Shown here one piece after another: positions 1 through 6,689 of a stretch of 7,775 bases of DNA. A program made the position numbers and the translations under genes. Under the pieces are notes generated by a model. The model saw only the letters and a program-made list of their open reading frames with translations. It was not told where the DNA came from and made no database searches. The first letter of the stretch is position 1; the number at the start of each line of letters is the position of its first letter. Source of the DNA: Prevotella sp. UBA2754 (GTDB lineage Bacteria > Bacteroidota > Bacteroidia > Bacteroidales > Bacteroidaceae); NCBI GenBank assembly GCA_002353295.1, contig DEJG01000010.1, positions 1-7,775 of the forward strand, in the 5' to 3' direction.

Positions 1-21
1 CAACTTTCTGGGTTCACTTCA
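1..21 (-). repeat. IS3-type terminal inverted repeat at left edge of window
   Basis: These 21 bases are identical to 2366-2386 and are the reverse complement of 7755-7775. The internal copy lies just upstream of an IS3-family orfA and reads TGAAGTGAACCC... outward from that gene, with the TG...CA termini typical of IS3-family elements. This copy therefore marks the end of an element that extends leftwards outside the window. Which of its two ends this is cannot be decided, because IS3 ends are similar to each other and only 21 bases are visible. Confidence 0.8.
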
Positions 22-24
22 GGT

Positions 25-36
25 CTGTCCCCACGA
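25..36 (-). repeat. REP-like motif next to IS end
   Basis: CTGTCCCCACGA occurs here and, as its exact reverse complement, at 7739-7750. In both places it sits three or four bases from the IS terminal repeat and in the same orientation relative to it. Short GTGGGGACAG-type motifs are, from my recollection, dispersed in Bacteroidota and other genomes and resemble REP sequences mobilised by Y1 (RAYT) transposases. No such transposase is in this window, so the REP assignment is inference. Confidence 0.45.
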
Positions 37-78
37 TTCTCAAAAATTACCAGATGCAACATATTTTTGGCATAAAAA

Positions 79-110
79 GTTGTTGGTATCGAAAATAATT
101 CCTATCTTTG
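79..110 (+). promoter_or_regulatory. Bacteroidota-type promoter for the DUF4160/DUF2442 pair
   Basis: A -7 element TATCTTTG (103-110) fits the Bacteroidota consensus TAnnTTTG exactly. GTTG at 79-82 lies 20 bases upstream and fits the -33 TTTG element in three of four bases. Transcription would start near 115-118, leaving a leader of about 20 bases before the ATG at 139. Confidence 0.7.
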
Positions 111-138
111 CACAGTCACTATAAAATGAGATAGAGAT

Positions 139-378
139 ATGCCAGAAGTATTTAGATTCTTTGGATTCTCCTTCTTCTTTTACAGTAAGGAGCATGAGCC
201 TGTCCACGTTCACGTTGAAGGGAACGGTGGTATGGCTAAGTTCGTATGGAACGGAAGTGAGTTTACATTGCTTGTAAAGGAGAAGATAAAGGCAAATGAC
301 CTGAAGAAGATTAAGGCGGTCATCGATGAGAATGCCGACCTGATTATCAAGCGTTGGGAGGAGCATTTTAATAGTTAA
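139..378 (+). CDS. DUF4160 domain protein, putative toxin-like partner of a TA pair
   Basis: This 79-residue protein has the hallmarks of DUF4160: an N-terminal MPEVFRFFGFSFFFYS strand region, the conserved EHEPVHVHV segment (residues 18-26) and a C-terminal helix with the IIKRWEEHF tail. The length is normal for the family, so the gene looks intact. The ATG is the first start after the promoter at 79-110 and gives the expected family N-terminus. The next gene, a DUF2442 protein, begins 16 bases downstream. DUF4160 and DUF2442 genes are recurrent neighbours and are usually treated as a predicted type II toxin-antitoxin pair, with DUF4160 as presumed toxin. The biochemical activity is not established to my knowledge. 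The histidine-rich HEP.HVHV motif is the obvious candidate functional site. Family call is strong; the toxin role is inference. Confidence 0.85.
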   Translation: MPEVFRFFGFSFFFYSKEHEPVHVHVEGNGGMAKFVWNGSEFTLLVKEKIKANDLKKIKAVIDENADLIIKRWEEHFNS

Positions 379-394
379 CATAGGGGGATACGTT

Positions 395-802
395 ATGAAG
401 ATTACAAAGATTTGGTTTAATGCTGATCATATATTCGGCAGAGACGAAGAGGGGAAGGAGTACAGCCAGTCGCTGCTCTGGTACCCTAAGTTGAGGGCAG
501 CATCCGACGACGAACGTAGCCAATACACCTTTGGCTATGACGGCATCCATTGGCGTAGTCTCGATGAAGACATCAGTTTTGAGAGCTTTGCCTATGAAGA
601 TTCAGAGCCATCAGCCCTTCAGCGTTTCTTCCTTACTCATAAGGAAATCAACGTGGCAGAGTTCGCCCGTTCCATTGGGATGAACGCTACGCTGCTGCGT
701 AACTATATCAATGGCTTCAAGAAGCCTTCTGCTGAGAGGGAAAGTGAAATCCTTGCCCATATTCATAAACTGGGTAAGGAGATGATAGCTGCCTGCTTCT
801 AA
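395..802 (+). CDS. DUF2442 domain protein with C-terminal helix-turn-helix, putative antitoxin/regulator
   Basis: This 135-residue protein has two parts. Residues 1-62 match DUF2442: an early aromatic strand (KIWF), SLLWYPKL at 26-33 and the diagnostic GYDGIHWRSLDEDIS at 47-61. Residues about 75-125 form a lambda-repressor-like helix-turn-helix, with VAEFARSIGMNATLLRNYIN at 87-106 followed by the GFKKPS turn common in XRE-type domains. The same architecture is known from the Nitrosomonas protein NE0471, whose structure was solved. Its place 16 bases after a DUF4160 gene fits a toxin-antitoxin operon in which this protein neutralises its partner and may autoregulate through the HTH. In many systems the antitoxin comes first; here it is second. 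TAGGGGGA (382-389) precedes the ATG but is not a clear ribosome binding site. The antitoxin role is inferred from family and context. Confidence 0.85.
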   Translation: MKITKIWFNADHIFGRDEEGKEYSQSLLWYPKLRAASDDERSQYTFGYDGIHWRSLDEDISFESFAYEDSEPSALQRFFLTHKEINVAEFARSIGMNATLLRNYINGFKKPSAERESEILAHIHKLGKEMIAACF

Positions 803-821
803 ACTATAGTGTGTTTCAGCA

Positions 822-846
822 AGAAATTATGAAGGATGTAATTTCT
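822..846. other. Inverted repeat between DUF2442 gene and next gene
   Basis: AGAAATTA (822-829) and TAATTTCT (839-846) form a perfect 8-bp inverted repeat around a 9-base spacer, TGAAGGATG. It lies in the 51-base gap after the DUF2442-HTH gene and ends 7 bases before the ATG at 854. No T-run follows, so an intrinsic terminator is unlikely. It could be an operator for an HTH protein or an RNA hairpin influencing initiation of the downstream gene. Both are inference, and an AT-rich repeat of this size could arise by chance. Confidence 0.35.
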
Positions 847-853
847 GCAGTTT

Positions 854-1999
854 ATGTATTCGCATATTGTAGATTTGGCAGACGTCTTGCAGGATAAAGT
901 AAGCAAGCGTCTTTACGAACTTCAGGCAACACTGGGTGCCGATGATGAGGAAGTACGGAAATTATTCCTGAACTTCCAAAAAGAATTACTCTCTGCTGAA
1001 GATACAGAAGAAGGTTTCATGGATTCTATTTTTACTTGTTTAGACTCAGAAGCCATACTCAGAATGGAGGACATGTTAGCTGGTCCTATTGGGCGTTTTG
1101 TCCGATTCGTCCTGTCAGAGGATTATTTCGACCTATTTAAGCAGTTCTTGAAAATAGAAGAGTTATGTGCCTTTTCATTATCAAGTATGTATATTCCCTC
1201 AGGCGGCAAGCGTCCTCTTCTGCATATTCATGCTATATGTTATGCCATAAAGGATTTATTTGCCTTAGACGCCATGGGAGCGGATGATGAGGAATTATTG
1301 AATAGCTGTAGGATAGAAGAAAGTGTAGATGGTGACGTATGGTATTTGCCTAATACTTTTAATATTATTGGCGAATGGCTTACTGTCAAAATTAGAACAG
1401 GCGATGAGGCTGTTGTCGATTACATAGCCAATGAACTAAGTGGGAAAGATTATGATTATTCCAAGCTGTGGTGTGAACTATTTATTACGCCAGTGTTTAA
1501 AAGTGCGAATCATAGACTACTCGTATCTATAATCCGCCTCCTACGTCATCAAGAAGACTACTTTGACCCCTTTGAAGGCAATATTTTCTATCAACACATA
1601 GGCATTACTCCTGAAAGCATGCTATTCCTGTTAGATAGTATTGAGAAGAACAATCAGTCAGTAACAAACCTGGAATTCCTATTATATTTAATGCTCTTCC
1701 CGCAAGAAAATTTGGGATTAAGCGAAAATCAGTATGCCGAAGCACTCAGTATAGCAGCCAAATGTCTACGCGATTCTGCCTTTAGACGGCAATTGTTATC
1801 CGACACTGACTATCACAAAGTATATATAGCTCTATGGGCTATAGGCTTCTATGATGCAGATGAGGCTTGGAATGTATCAAATGAACTCATAGAAGACGAG
1901 CGTCCTCAGAGCAAGAAGGTTGTACTGGCTTATTACCAGAACCATTGGGCAAAAAAGGGCTTAGAGGTAATAACCCAGCGGATTAATCAGCAAAGATAA
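854..1999 (+). CDS. Helical protein resembling the N-terminal part of MolR/YehI-like (DUF5724/DUF4132) proteins, possibly truncated
   Basis: The 381-residue product is acidic, has no signal peptide or membrane segment, and appears almost entirely alpha-helical in the manner of HEAT-like repeats. The stretch YHKVYIALWAIGFYDADEAW (about residues 317-336), followed by a KKVVLAYY helix, recalls the helical region that precedes the C-terminal DUF4132 domain in very large MolR/YehI-like proteins. I make this match from memory of the family pattern and hold it at low to moderate confidence. If correct, the protein is far shorter than the usual length of well over 1,000 residues, and its C-terminus stops 62 bases before the start of a truncated IS element, so loss of the 3' part is plausible. 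It follows the DUF2442 gene by 51 bases and has no promoter of its own that I can see. The DNA is visibly AT-richer than the 2578-7735 operon. Function is unknown; it could be an intact unrelated helical protein. Confidence 0.6.
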   Translation: MYSHIVDLADVLQDKVSKRLYELQATLGADDEEVRKLFLNFQKELLSAEDTEEGFMDSIFTCLDSEAILRMEDMLAGPIGRFVRFVLSEDYFDLFKQFLKIEELCAFSLSSMYIPSGGKRPLLHIHAICYAIKDLFALDAMGADDEELLNSCRIEESVDGDVWYLPNTFNIIGEWLTVKIRTGDEAVVDYIANELSGKDYDYSKLWCELFITPVFKSANHRLLVSIIRLLRHQEDYFDPFEGNIFYQHIGITPESMLFLLDSIEKNNQSVTNLEFLLYLMLFPQENLGLSENQYAEALSIAAKCLRDSAFRRQLLSDTDYHKVYIALWAIGFYDADEAWNVSNELIEDERPQSKKVVLAYYQNHWAKKGLEVITQRINQQR

Positions 2000-2060
2000 G
2001 TTTGATACAACTAATGGCAAATTCTCATATTATAACTACAGCATCGTAATAAAAGAATGA

Positions 2061-2345
2061 CTATACAGAACTAGCTATGTCGTATTTGGCAGAAAGCTGG
2101 CACAAAGTTAATTCACTTTCCTGATATTCACGAATAATTTTACATTTTTCTTCATAAGAAAGTATCCTCGGTCTTTTTCCCTTTGGTTTTAGGCCCTCAA
2201 TACCTCGAAGTTTGTAACTCTCTATCCATTCATATAAAATATGATGATCTAAATGGAGCTTACGAGACACAGAACGTGCTGATTCGTCTTGGAATACTAA
2301 TCCAATCGCGGACATTTTTTCTTCAATACTAAAATTACGTTTCAT
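2061..2345 (-). pseudogene. Truncated IS3-family transposase OrfA (HTH protein)
   Basis: The 94-residue reading frame begins MKRNFSIEEKMSAIGL and contains a first helix-turn-helix (about residues 7-48: FQDESARSVSRKLHLDHHILYEWIESY), a basic linker LKPKGKRPRILS, and the start of a second one (SYEEKCKIIREYQESELTLCQLSAKYDIA). IS150-type OrfA proteins have two such HTH modules in roughly 170 residues. Here the second is cut in its recognition helix and the frame ends a few codons later, in SSV and a stop. No orfB follows. The protein might still bind IS ends, but it cannot act as a transposase. Confidence 0.8.
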
Positions 2346-2386
2346 CTGAACCTTTCAGTTGTGTCCAACTTTCTGGGTTCACTTCA
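2062..2386 (-). mobile_element. IS3-family (IS150-like) insertion sequence remnant
   Basis: Reading on the minus strand, the element starts at 2386 with TGAAGTGAACCCAGAAAG, continues with an untranslated leader of about 20 bases, and then encodes the first part of an IS150-type orfA from 2345. The homology stops near 2062. The rest of orfA, the whole DDE-integrase orfB and the opposite terminal repeat are absent, so roughly three quarters of a typical 1.2-1.5 kb element is missing. It cannot transpose by itself but carries an end identical to those at both window edges, which suggests related copies elsewhere in the genome. Confidence 0.8.
2366..2386 (-). repeat. Internal copy of the 21-bp IS terminal repeat
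   Basis: This copy is identical in all 21 bases to 1-21 and inverted relative to 7755-7775. Its position about 20 bases upstream of the orfA start identifies the repeat as the orfA-proximal end of an IS3-family element. Unlike the two edge copies, the DNA just outside (TTACTCTTGGAG) has no GTGGGGACAG motif. Confidence 0.85.
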
Positions 2387-2473
2387 TTACTCTTGGAGTA
2401 TTGTTGAATAAGGCTGGGTTATCTCAGAAAACCCCCCGCTTATAATTATATGCCAAAAAAAAAACTAAAAAAG

Positions 2474-2504
2474 TATGGATGATACAAGATTTTTTGTATT
2501 TTTG
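2474..2504 (+). promoter_or_regulatory. Bacteroidota-type promoter for the three-gene envelope operon
   Basis: TATTTTTG at 2497-2504 matches the -7 consensus TAnnTTTG. TATG at 2474-2477, 19 bases upstream, is a one-mismatch version of the -33 TTTG element. A run of ten A at 2455-2464 and one of six at 2467-2472 lie immediately upstream, in the position of an UP-like A-tract. Transcription should start near 2510, leaving a leader of about 65-70 bases before the ATG at 2578. The promoter lies outside the IS remnant. Confidence 0.65.
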
Positions 2505-2577
2505 CAACGTCAAAGTATTCATAAACATGATATTTGACATCAGAAGAGATTAACTAAGGACCTCAATTTTTAGGCTT

Positions 2578-3684
2578 ATGAAAAAAAACCGTATTATTAT
2601 CCTGTGCTCAGTAGCAGCAATATTTGTAATTGGCTTGATTATCTCTTTCTTCGTTGATTGGCCAGTAGATTTTAACAAGGCCGATGGTGATATTTCCAAG
2701 GCTGCAAAATTCTCTCGTGAGCAAGTTTCCGAGAAGCTAACTAATATGGAAGAACTCCTTCAGACCGACTCAGCCTTCAAGGATGATATTGTGACAGCCC
2801 AGGTGGTGATGCAGACACGCACCGTCCAGTTCGCCACGCTGGTTGACATGTCAAATGAGGTAGCAGGCAATATCCCTGCATTTGCCGAGGTGCTGAAGGA
2901 AATGAACGCCAAGCGTGAGATGGTGGACAATGTTGCCAGTTCGCTGGCAGAGTCTGCCGACAACCTGAATGCCGCCCTTGGTGGTGAGGAGTGTCCCGAC
3001 TTGGCCCAGTCCTCCATCAACGCTTCACTGGCTTACATGACGTTGCAGAAGCAGAACAATTTGGCCACCCGTTTCATCGAGACCACCGACAAGTATCTGG
3101 AGACAGCCCAGGGTGACGATAAACTGAAGCTTGTTCGCGACCAGTGGTTGGAGTACCAGCAGATGACTGCTGCCCTCGAGGGTGACAAGGCAAGTGCTGA
3201 GGCATGGGCCAAGAAGAGCAACCTGCTTAGTGGCGAGAAGGCTCTTGCTGCCATAGCTAATTTCGGTATTGCTGAACGTTTCGTTGTGATGCAAAGCTGC
3301 AAGTTGGCCAAGAGTATGAAGCTTCCCAGCCAGATTGGAAACGCAATTCGCCCAAAGGTTCTCGAAAATGAGATCAGTAAGCTTTGCAATGCCCAGCAGG
3401 AATTTCTTTCCGTTAAACCACGCAAGATTGATGCCCATAATGCTTCGCATGATGTTCTTTCCGTTAAACCACGCAAGATTGATGCCCATAATGCTTTGGT
3501 AATCAATAGCGCCAGCAAGGTGATGGAGGCTTTCAACACCTCACTGAGCAATGTCGCAAAAAATCATGCCCTGAATCAGAGCCAGAATATCGGTCTCGGC
3601 TTTGTGATTGGCAACGTGATCAGTGAGACAGCAGCAGCAAGCAACAGTGTAAAGCTGAACAAAGGCCCAATAATTGAGAAATAA
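2578..3684 (+). CDS. Membrane-anchored helical protein of unknown family with an in-frame internal repeat
   Basis: I do not recognise a family. The 368-residue protein starts MKKNR, followed by one hydrophobic segment (about residues 5-27) with no clear signal-peptidase or lipobox site. It is therefore probably anchored in the inner membrane with the rest in the periplasm. Residues about 35-260 are rich in Ala, Glu, Lys, Gln and Leu and look like long helices or a helical bundle. Residues 277-289 and 294-306 are two identical copies of LSVKPRKIDAHNA, encoded by a 42-bp DNA repeat (see the repeat entry), a basic island that contrasts with the helices around it. The C-terminal 40 residues are low in charge. 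It is the first gene after the promoter at 2474-2504, and the next gene starts 14 bases after its stop. An adaptor, substrate or regulator of the two downstream proteases is possible but only inferred from context. Confidence 0.75.
   Translation: MKKNRIIILCSVAAIFVIGLIISFFVDWPVDFNKADGDISKAAKFSREQVSEKLTNMEELLQTDSAFKDDIVTAQVVMQTRTVQFATLVDMSNEVAGNIPAFAEVLKEMNAKREMVDNVASSLAESADNLNAALGGEECPDLAQSSINASLAYMTLQKQNNLATRFIETTDKYLETAQGDDKLKLVRDQWLEYQQMTAALEGDKASAEAWAKKSNLLSGEKALAAIANFGIAERFVVMQSCKLAKSMKLPSQIGNAIRPKVLENEISKLCNAQQEFLSVKPRKIDAHNASHDVLSVKPRKIDAHNALVINSASKVMEAFNTSLSNVAKNHALNQSQNIGLGFVIGNVISETAAASNSVKLNKGPIIEK
3404..3496 (+). repeat. Two exact 42-bp copies with 51-bp period, in frame within a gene
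   Basis: Positions 3404-3445 and 3455-3496 are identical, separated by CGCATGATG. The 51-base period is 17 codons, so the frame is kept and LSVKPRKIDAHNA is encoded twice. The end of copy one plus the spacer forms an imperfect hairpin: CATAATGC (3436-3443), loop TTC, GCATGATG (3447-3454), seven of eight pairs. Exact identity, including synonymous positions, points to a recent duplication or to insertion of a repeated element. Confidence 0.9.
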
Positions 3685-3698
3685 TTACTGCGGTGTAC

Positions 3699-6689
3699 AT
3701 GCGTAACTGGATTGCTGTCTTTCTGCTATCGATGATTCCCTGTATATCCAGGGGGCAGAACCAGACTTACTACCAGTATAAGACGGACGAAGCCACGCTG
3801 GTGTTCTTTGACAAGAACCTGTCGCGCTACATCCCTCACATGATACGCATGTACCAGAACGGCAAAGCGCTTCATGAGCAGATATGGACCAGTGATTCCA
3901 TCTATCAGCCAGAAGCGCCCTTGCTGTTATTGACAGACTGGGAGGACGACGGTAATGGCGGAGCATCGCCATTACCGCGTTCTTTTATACAGATCGGCAT
4001 GGCTCCGTTGAACATGTCGTATTACATCAACCCTTCAAGTGAACGATACAGTCAGTTGTTCAAGCACGAATATACGCACATCGTCATGACTGACAAGTAC
4101 AATCGGCGCGACCTCAACTGGCGTCGTTTCTTCGGTACGAAGGTGGACACCGACAATTCTCAGCCCCTCTCAGCCCTATGGAGCTATTTGAGCGTGCCCC
4201 GTTGGTATTCGCCCCGTTGGTATCACGAGGGTATCGCCTGTTTCATGGAGACCTGGCTCGGCGGTGGTGTAGGACGCGCCTTAGGAGGCTACGACGAGAT
4301 GTACTTCCGCAGTATCATCGACGGGGGTGACAAGCTCTACTCGGTAGTGGGCCTGGAAACGGAAGGTTCCACAAAGGACTTTCAGGTGGGCGCCAATGCC
4401 TATCTCTACGGTACCCGTTTCGTGAACTACCTCACCAAGACCTACGGCTACGAGAAGATGATCCAGTTCTATAACAGAACGGCTGACAGCCGCTCCTTCT
4501 TCGGCAAACAGTTCAAGAAGGTCTATGGACAGTCGCTCAGAAAAGTATGGAACGACTGGAAGGAGGACGAGAAGAAGCATCAGGAAGAGAACCTCGCCGC
4601 CATCCGCCAATATCCCATCACAGAAACCAAGCCGCTGACCAAAGAGCCGCTGGGGTCTGTGTCGCCATTCGTCTATGACCCTACTACCCAAAAGGCATAC
4701 GCCGCCATGAATGCCCCTGGTGACTTTGCACACATGACGGAGATTGACCTGCAGACAGGCGAGCAGAAGCGACTGAACGACATCTACGGCATCCAGCTCT
4801 ATGACCCTGCTTTCGTTGCCCTCGACCGTAAGGGCCAGCGCCTCATCTATACAACGAACAATTCGAAGATGCGTGGTTTGGAAATCTATGACATCCAACA
4901 GAAGAAGGTGGTGAAGAAAAAGAAGTACCAGCGCATCGGCAATATCGTGTATGACAATACCCACGACTGTCTCTACGGTCTGTTCTCCAACGGTGGTACA
5001 CAGTCGATTGTGCGTCTGGACCGCGATTTGGAGAATCCGGAAGTGATCTACGCTTTCCCGTTTGGTGTGAGCGTTTTTGACTCAGATATCAGTCACGACG
5101 GCAAATGGCTGTCGTTCACCAGCCAAGGCGACAACGGCGAGCACACACTTTTGCTGTTCAATACTGAGGAACTGGCAAAGGCCATCTTCAAGCCCGTGAA
5201 GCTGATTACCTGGAAAGACAGCAACTTAGGACAGTTCCGCTTCTCGCTCGACGACAAGTACCTGATTGGTAGCTCTTACTATACTGGCGTCTCCAACCTC
5301 TGGCAGATCAACATAGAGACACGCGAGATGGAGATGCTTACCAATACCGACATCGGCCTGTTTGCGCCCTTGGAGATTACGTCTGGTCAGCTGCTGGCGC
5401 TCCAGTTCAAGCGCGACGGACTGCAACCCGTCTTACTTTCCCGTGAGGTGGTGAGGGATGCCAATGCCGTGCAGCTCTACGGTCAGCTCGCCTATGAGAA
5501 CAACAAGGAGGCGTTGGAACAGGTAGGTCTGCTCAGAGACTCGTTGCCCAGGAAGAACTTTGGCGATGTGTATCACAACATCACATCCTACAATGTCTTT
5601 AAAGAGATGAAGTTCGCAGGAGCCTATCCTATCATCAGTGGTTTTACCGATTCCAGAGCCTGGAATCACATGACCCCCGTGCTTGGCTATCGCTTTAACG
5701 TGAATGACCCCGTAGGACTGAGCAGCATGAAACTGTCAGTCGGTCTCTCTCCTTGGAGTAACAACGCCTGGAAGAACAAATTCCACGTTGACTTCGAATG
5801 GAAATACTACTTCTGGACCCTTAAGGCCGCCTGGAACCATATGGACTTCTACGACCTCTTCGGTCCGATGCGAAGAAGCCGTAAGGGGTATGTGGTGCAG
5901 CTGGCCTACGACTATACCAACAAGTTGATCACGCCGTATGACAAGTCATGGGGCTTCTCAGTGGCAGCCTTCGGCGACATGGATGCGTTGCCCTTGTATC
6001 AGGAGATCAAGGTGGAAGGTGTCAAGTCGATGCAGACAGCGTCCATTTACGGAAAGTGGTCAAAGACCCGCACCTCGTTGGGAGGCGTGATGAAAGAGCA
6101 GGGCTACGAGTTAGGCGTTGAAGGCTACGGCTATCTGGCAGGCGGACGGTTTTATCCCTCAGTAGAGGCTACAGGTAACTTCGGCACATTGGTTCCCTTT
6201 GACAGAAACACCTCGTTCTGGCTCCGTACGGCGGCAGGTCATAACTTCGGAGATGAAGAGTCTGTGTTTGGCAATACCTATTTCGGTGGTTTCCGCAATA
6301 ACTATGTCGACTATAGGAACGCCTTCCAATACCGTACGACCTTGGCGATGCCAGGTGCCTCTATCGATGCTATCCCGGCACACACCTTTGCCAAGGCAAC
6401 GGCAGAGCTCAACCTGCGTCCATTGCGCTTCAATAACTTCGGTGCGCTGTTCTGCTATCCGACGTGGATCCAGTGCTCGTTATTCGGAACGGGACTCTCC
6501 GCCTGGAATCCCCACGAATCCCACAAGATGTACTATAGTACAGGTATCCAGCTGACCACCGAACTGGTGTTCCTGAATTATCTCAAGACAACATTGTCTA
6601 TTGGCTACGGCCATCTGTTTGCACCAGCAGGATTCGATGGAGGGAAACGTGGAAACAATGAATTCATGATCTCACTCAAACTGTTATAA
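3699..6689 (+). CDS. Secreted zinc-peptidase / beta-propeller / outer-membrane beta-barrel protein
   Basis: Numbering is from the ATG at 3699 (996 residues). A GTG two codons upstream (3693) is an alternative, but the ATG directly precedes a typical signal peptide, MRNWIAVFLLSMIPCISRG, with cleavage likely before QNQ. Residues about 20-260 look like a gluzincin-type (peptidase MA-like) domain: HEYTH at 123-127 is the HExxH zinc motif, and E177 in RWYHEGIA is the probable third ligand. Residues about 300-600 contain repeated TolB/WD40-like blades (for example ISHDGKWLSFTSQGDNG). From about 640 to the end, alternating aromatic and polar strands suggest an outer-membrane beta-barrel ending in EFMISLKLL. 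Proteins of this layout occur in Bacteroidota and are often labelled TolB-like; they are not the Tol-Pal TolB. The barrel would sit in the outer membrane, with the protease and propeller exposed to the periplasm or outside. The next gene overlaps its stop by one base. Substrate unknown. Confidence 0.8.
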   Translation: MRNWIAVFLLSMIPCISRGQNQTYYQYKTDEATLVFFDKNLSRYIPHMIRMYQNGKALHEQIWTSDSIYQPEAPLLLLTDWEDDGNGGASPLPRSFIQIGMAPLNMSYYINPSSERYSQLFKHEYTHIVMTDKYNRRDLNWRRFFGTKVDTDNSQPLSALWSYLSVPRWYSPRWYHEGIACFMETWLGGGVGRALGGYDEMYFRSIIDGGDKLYSVVGLETEGSTKDFQVGANAYLYGTRFVNYLTKTYGYEKMIQFYNRTADSRSFFGKQFKKVYGQSLRKVWNDWKEDEKKHQEENLAAIRQYPITETKPLTKEPLGSVSPFVYDPTTQKAYAAMNAPGDFAHMTEIDLQTGEQKRLNDIYGIQLYDPAFVALDRKGQRLIYTTNNSKMRGLEIYDIQQKKVVKKKKYQRIGNIVYDNTHDCLYGLFSNGGTQSIVRLDRDLENPEVIYAFPFGVSVFDSDISHDGKWLSFTSQGDNGEHTLLLFNTEELAKAIFKPVKLITWKDSNLGQFRFSLDDKYLIGSSYYTGVSNLWQINIETREMEMLTNTDIGLFAPLEITSGQLLALQFKRDGLQPVLLSREVVRDANAVQLYGQLAYENNKEALEQVGLLRDSLPRKNFGDVYHNITSYNVFKEMKFAGAYPIISGFTDSRAWNHMTPVLGYRFNVNDPVGLSSMKLSVGLSPWSNNAWKNKFHVDFEWKYYFWTLKAAWNHMDFYDLFGPMRRSRKGYVVQLAYDYTNKLITPYDKSWGFSVAAFGDMDALPLYQEIKVEGVKSMQTASIYGKWSKTRTSLGGVMKEQGYELGVEGYGYLAGGRFYPSVEATGNFGTLVPFDRNTSFWLRTAAGHNFGDEESVFGNTYFGGFRNNYVDYRNAFQYRTTLAMPGASIDAIPAHTFAKATAELNLRPLRFNNFGALFCYPTWIQCSLFGTGLSAWNPHESHKMYYSTGIQLTTELVFLNYLKTTLSIGYGHLFAPAGFDGGKRGNNEFMISLKLL

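Noticed and set aside
40..381. 113-codon minus-strand frame opposite the DUF4160 gene
   Set aside because: The plus-strand gene has a clear family signature and promoter; the antisense frame has neither.
1998..2060. Continuation of the gene at 854 in the +1 frame (KFDTTNGKFSYYNYSIVIKE then stop)
   Set aside because: The +1 frame has stop codons just upstream (TAG and two TAA within the last 20 codons of the gene), and the peptide is too short to assign.
2416..2434. GGGTT...AACCC hairpin as a terminator
   Set aside because: The stem is only 5 bp with a 9-base loop and is not followed by a T-run on either strand.
3025..3551. Long minus-strand reading frames opposite the first operon gene, including one with a repeated MGINLAWFNGK peptide
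   Set aside because: They lie antisense to a well-supported gene, and the peptide repeat simply reflects the 42-bp DNA repeat. No promoter, start context or family match supports them.
4196..4223. Tandem GCCCCGTTGGTAT repeat (15-bp period) encoding PRWYSPRWY
   Set aside because: The segment lies just before the zinc-ligand glutamate and looks like a normal family motif in which similar residues use the same codons, so a recent duplication is not needed to explain it.
4281..4964. 227-codon minus-strand open frame
   Set aside because: It is fully antisense to the peptidase-barrel gene and has low-complexity Leu/Val/His composition typical of a shadow of a GC-richer gene.
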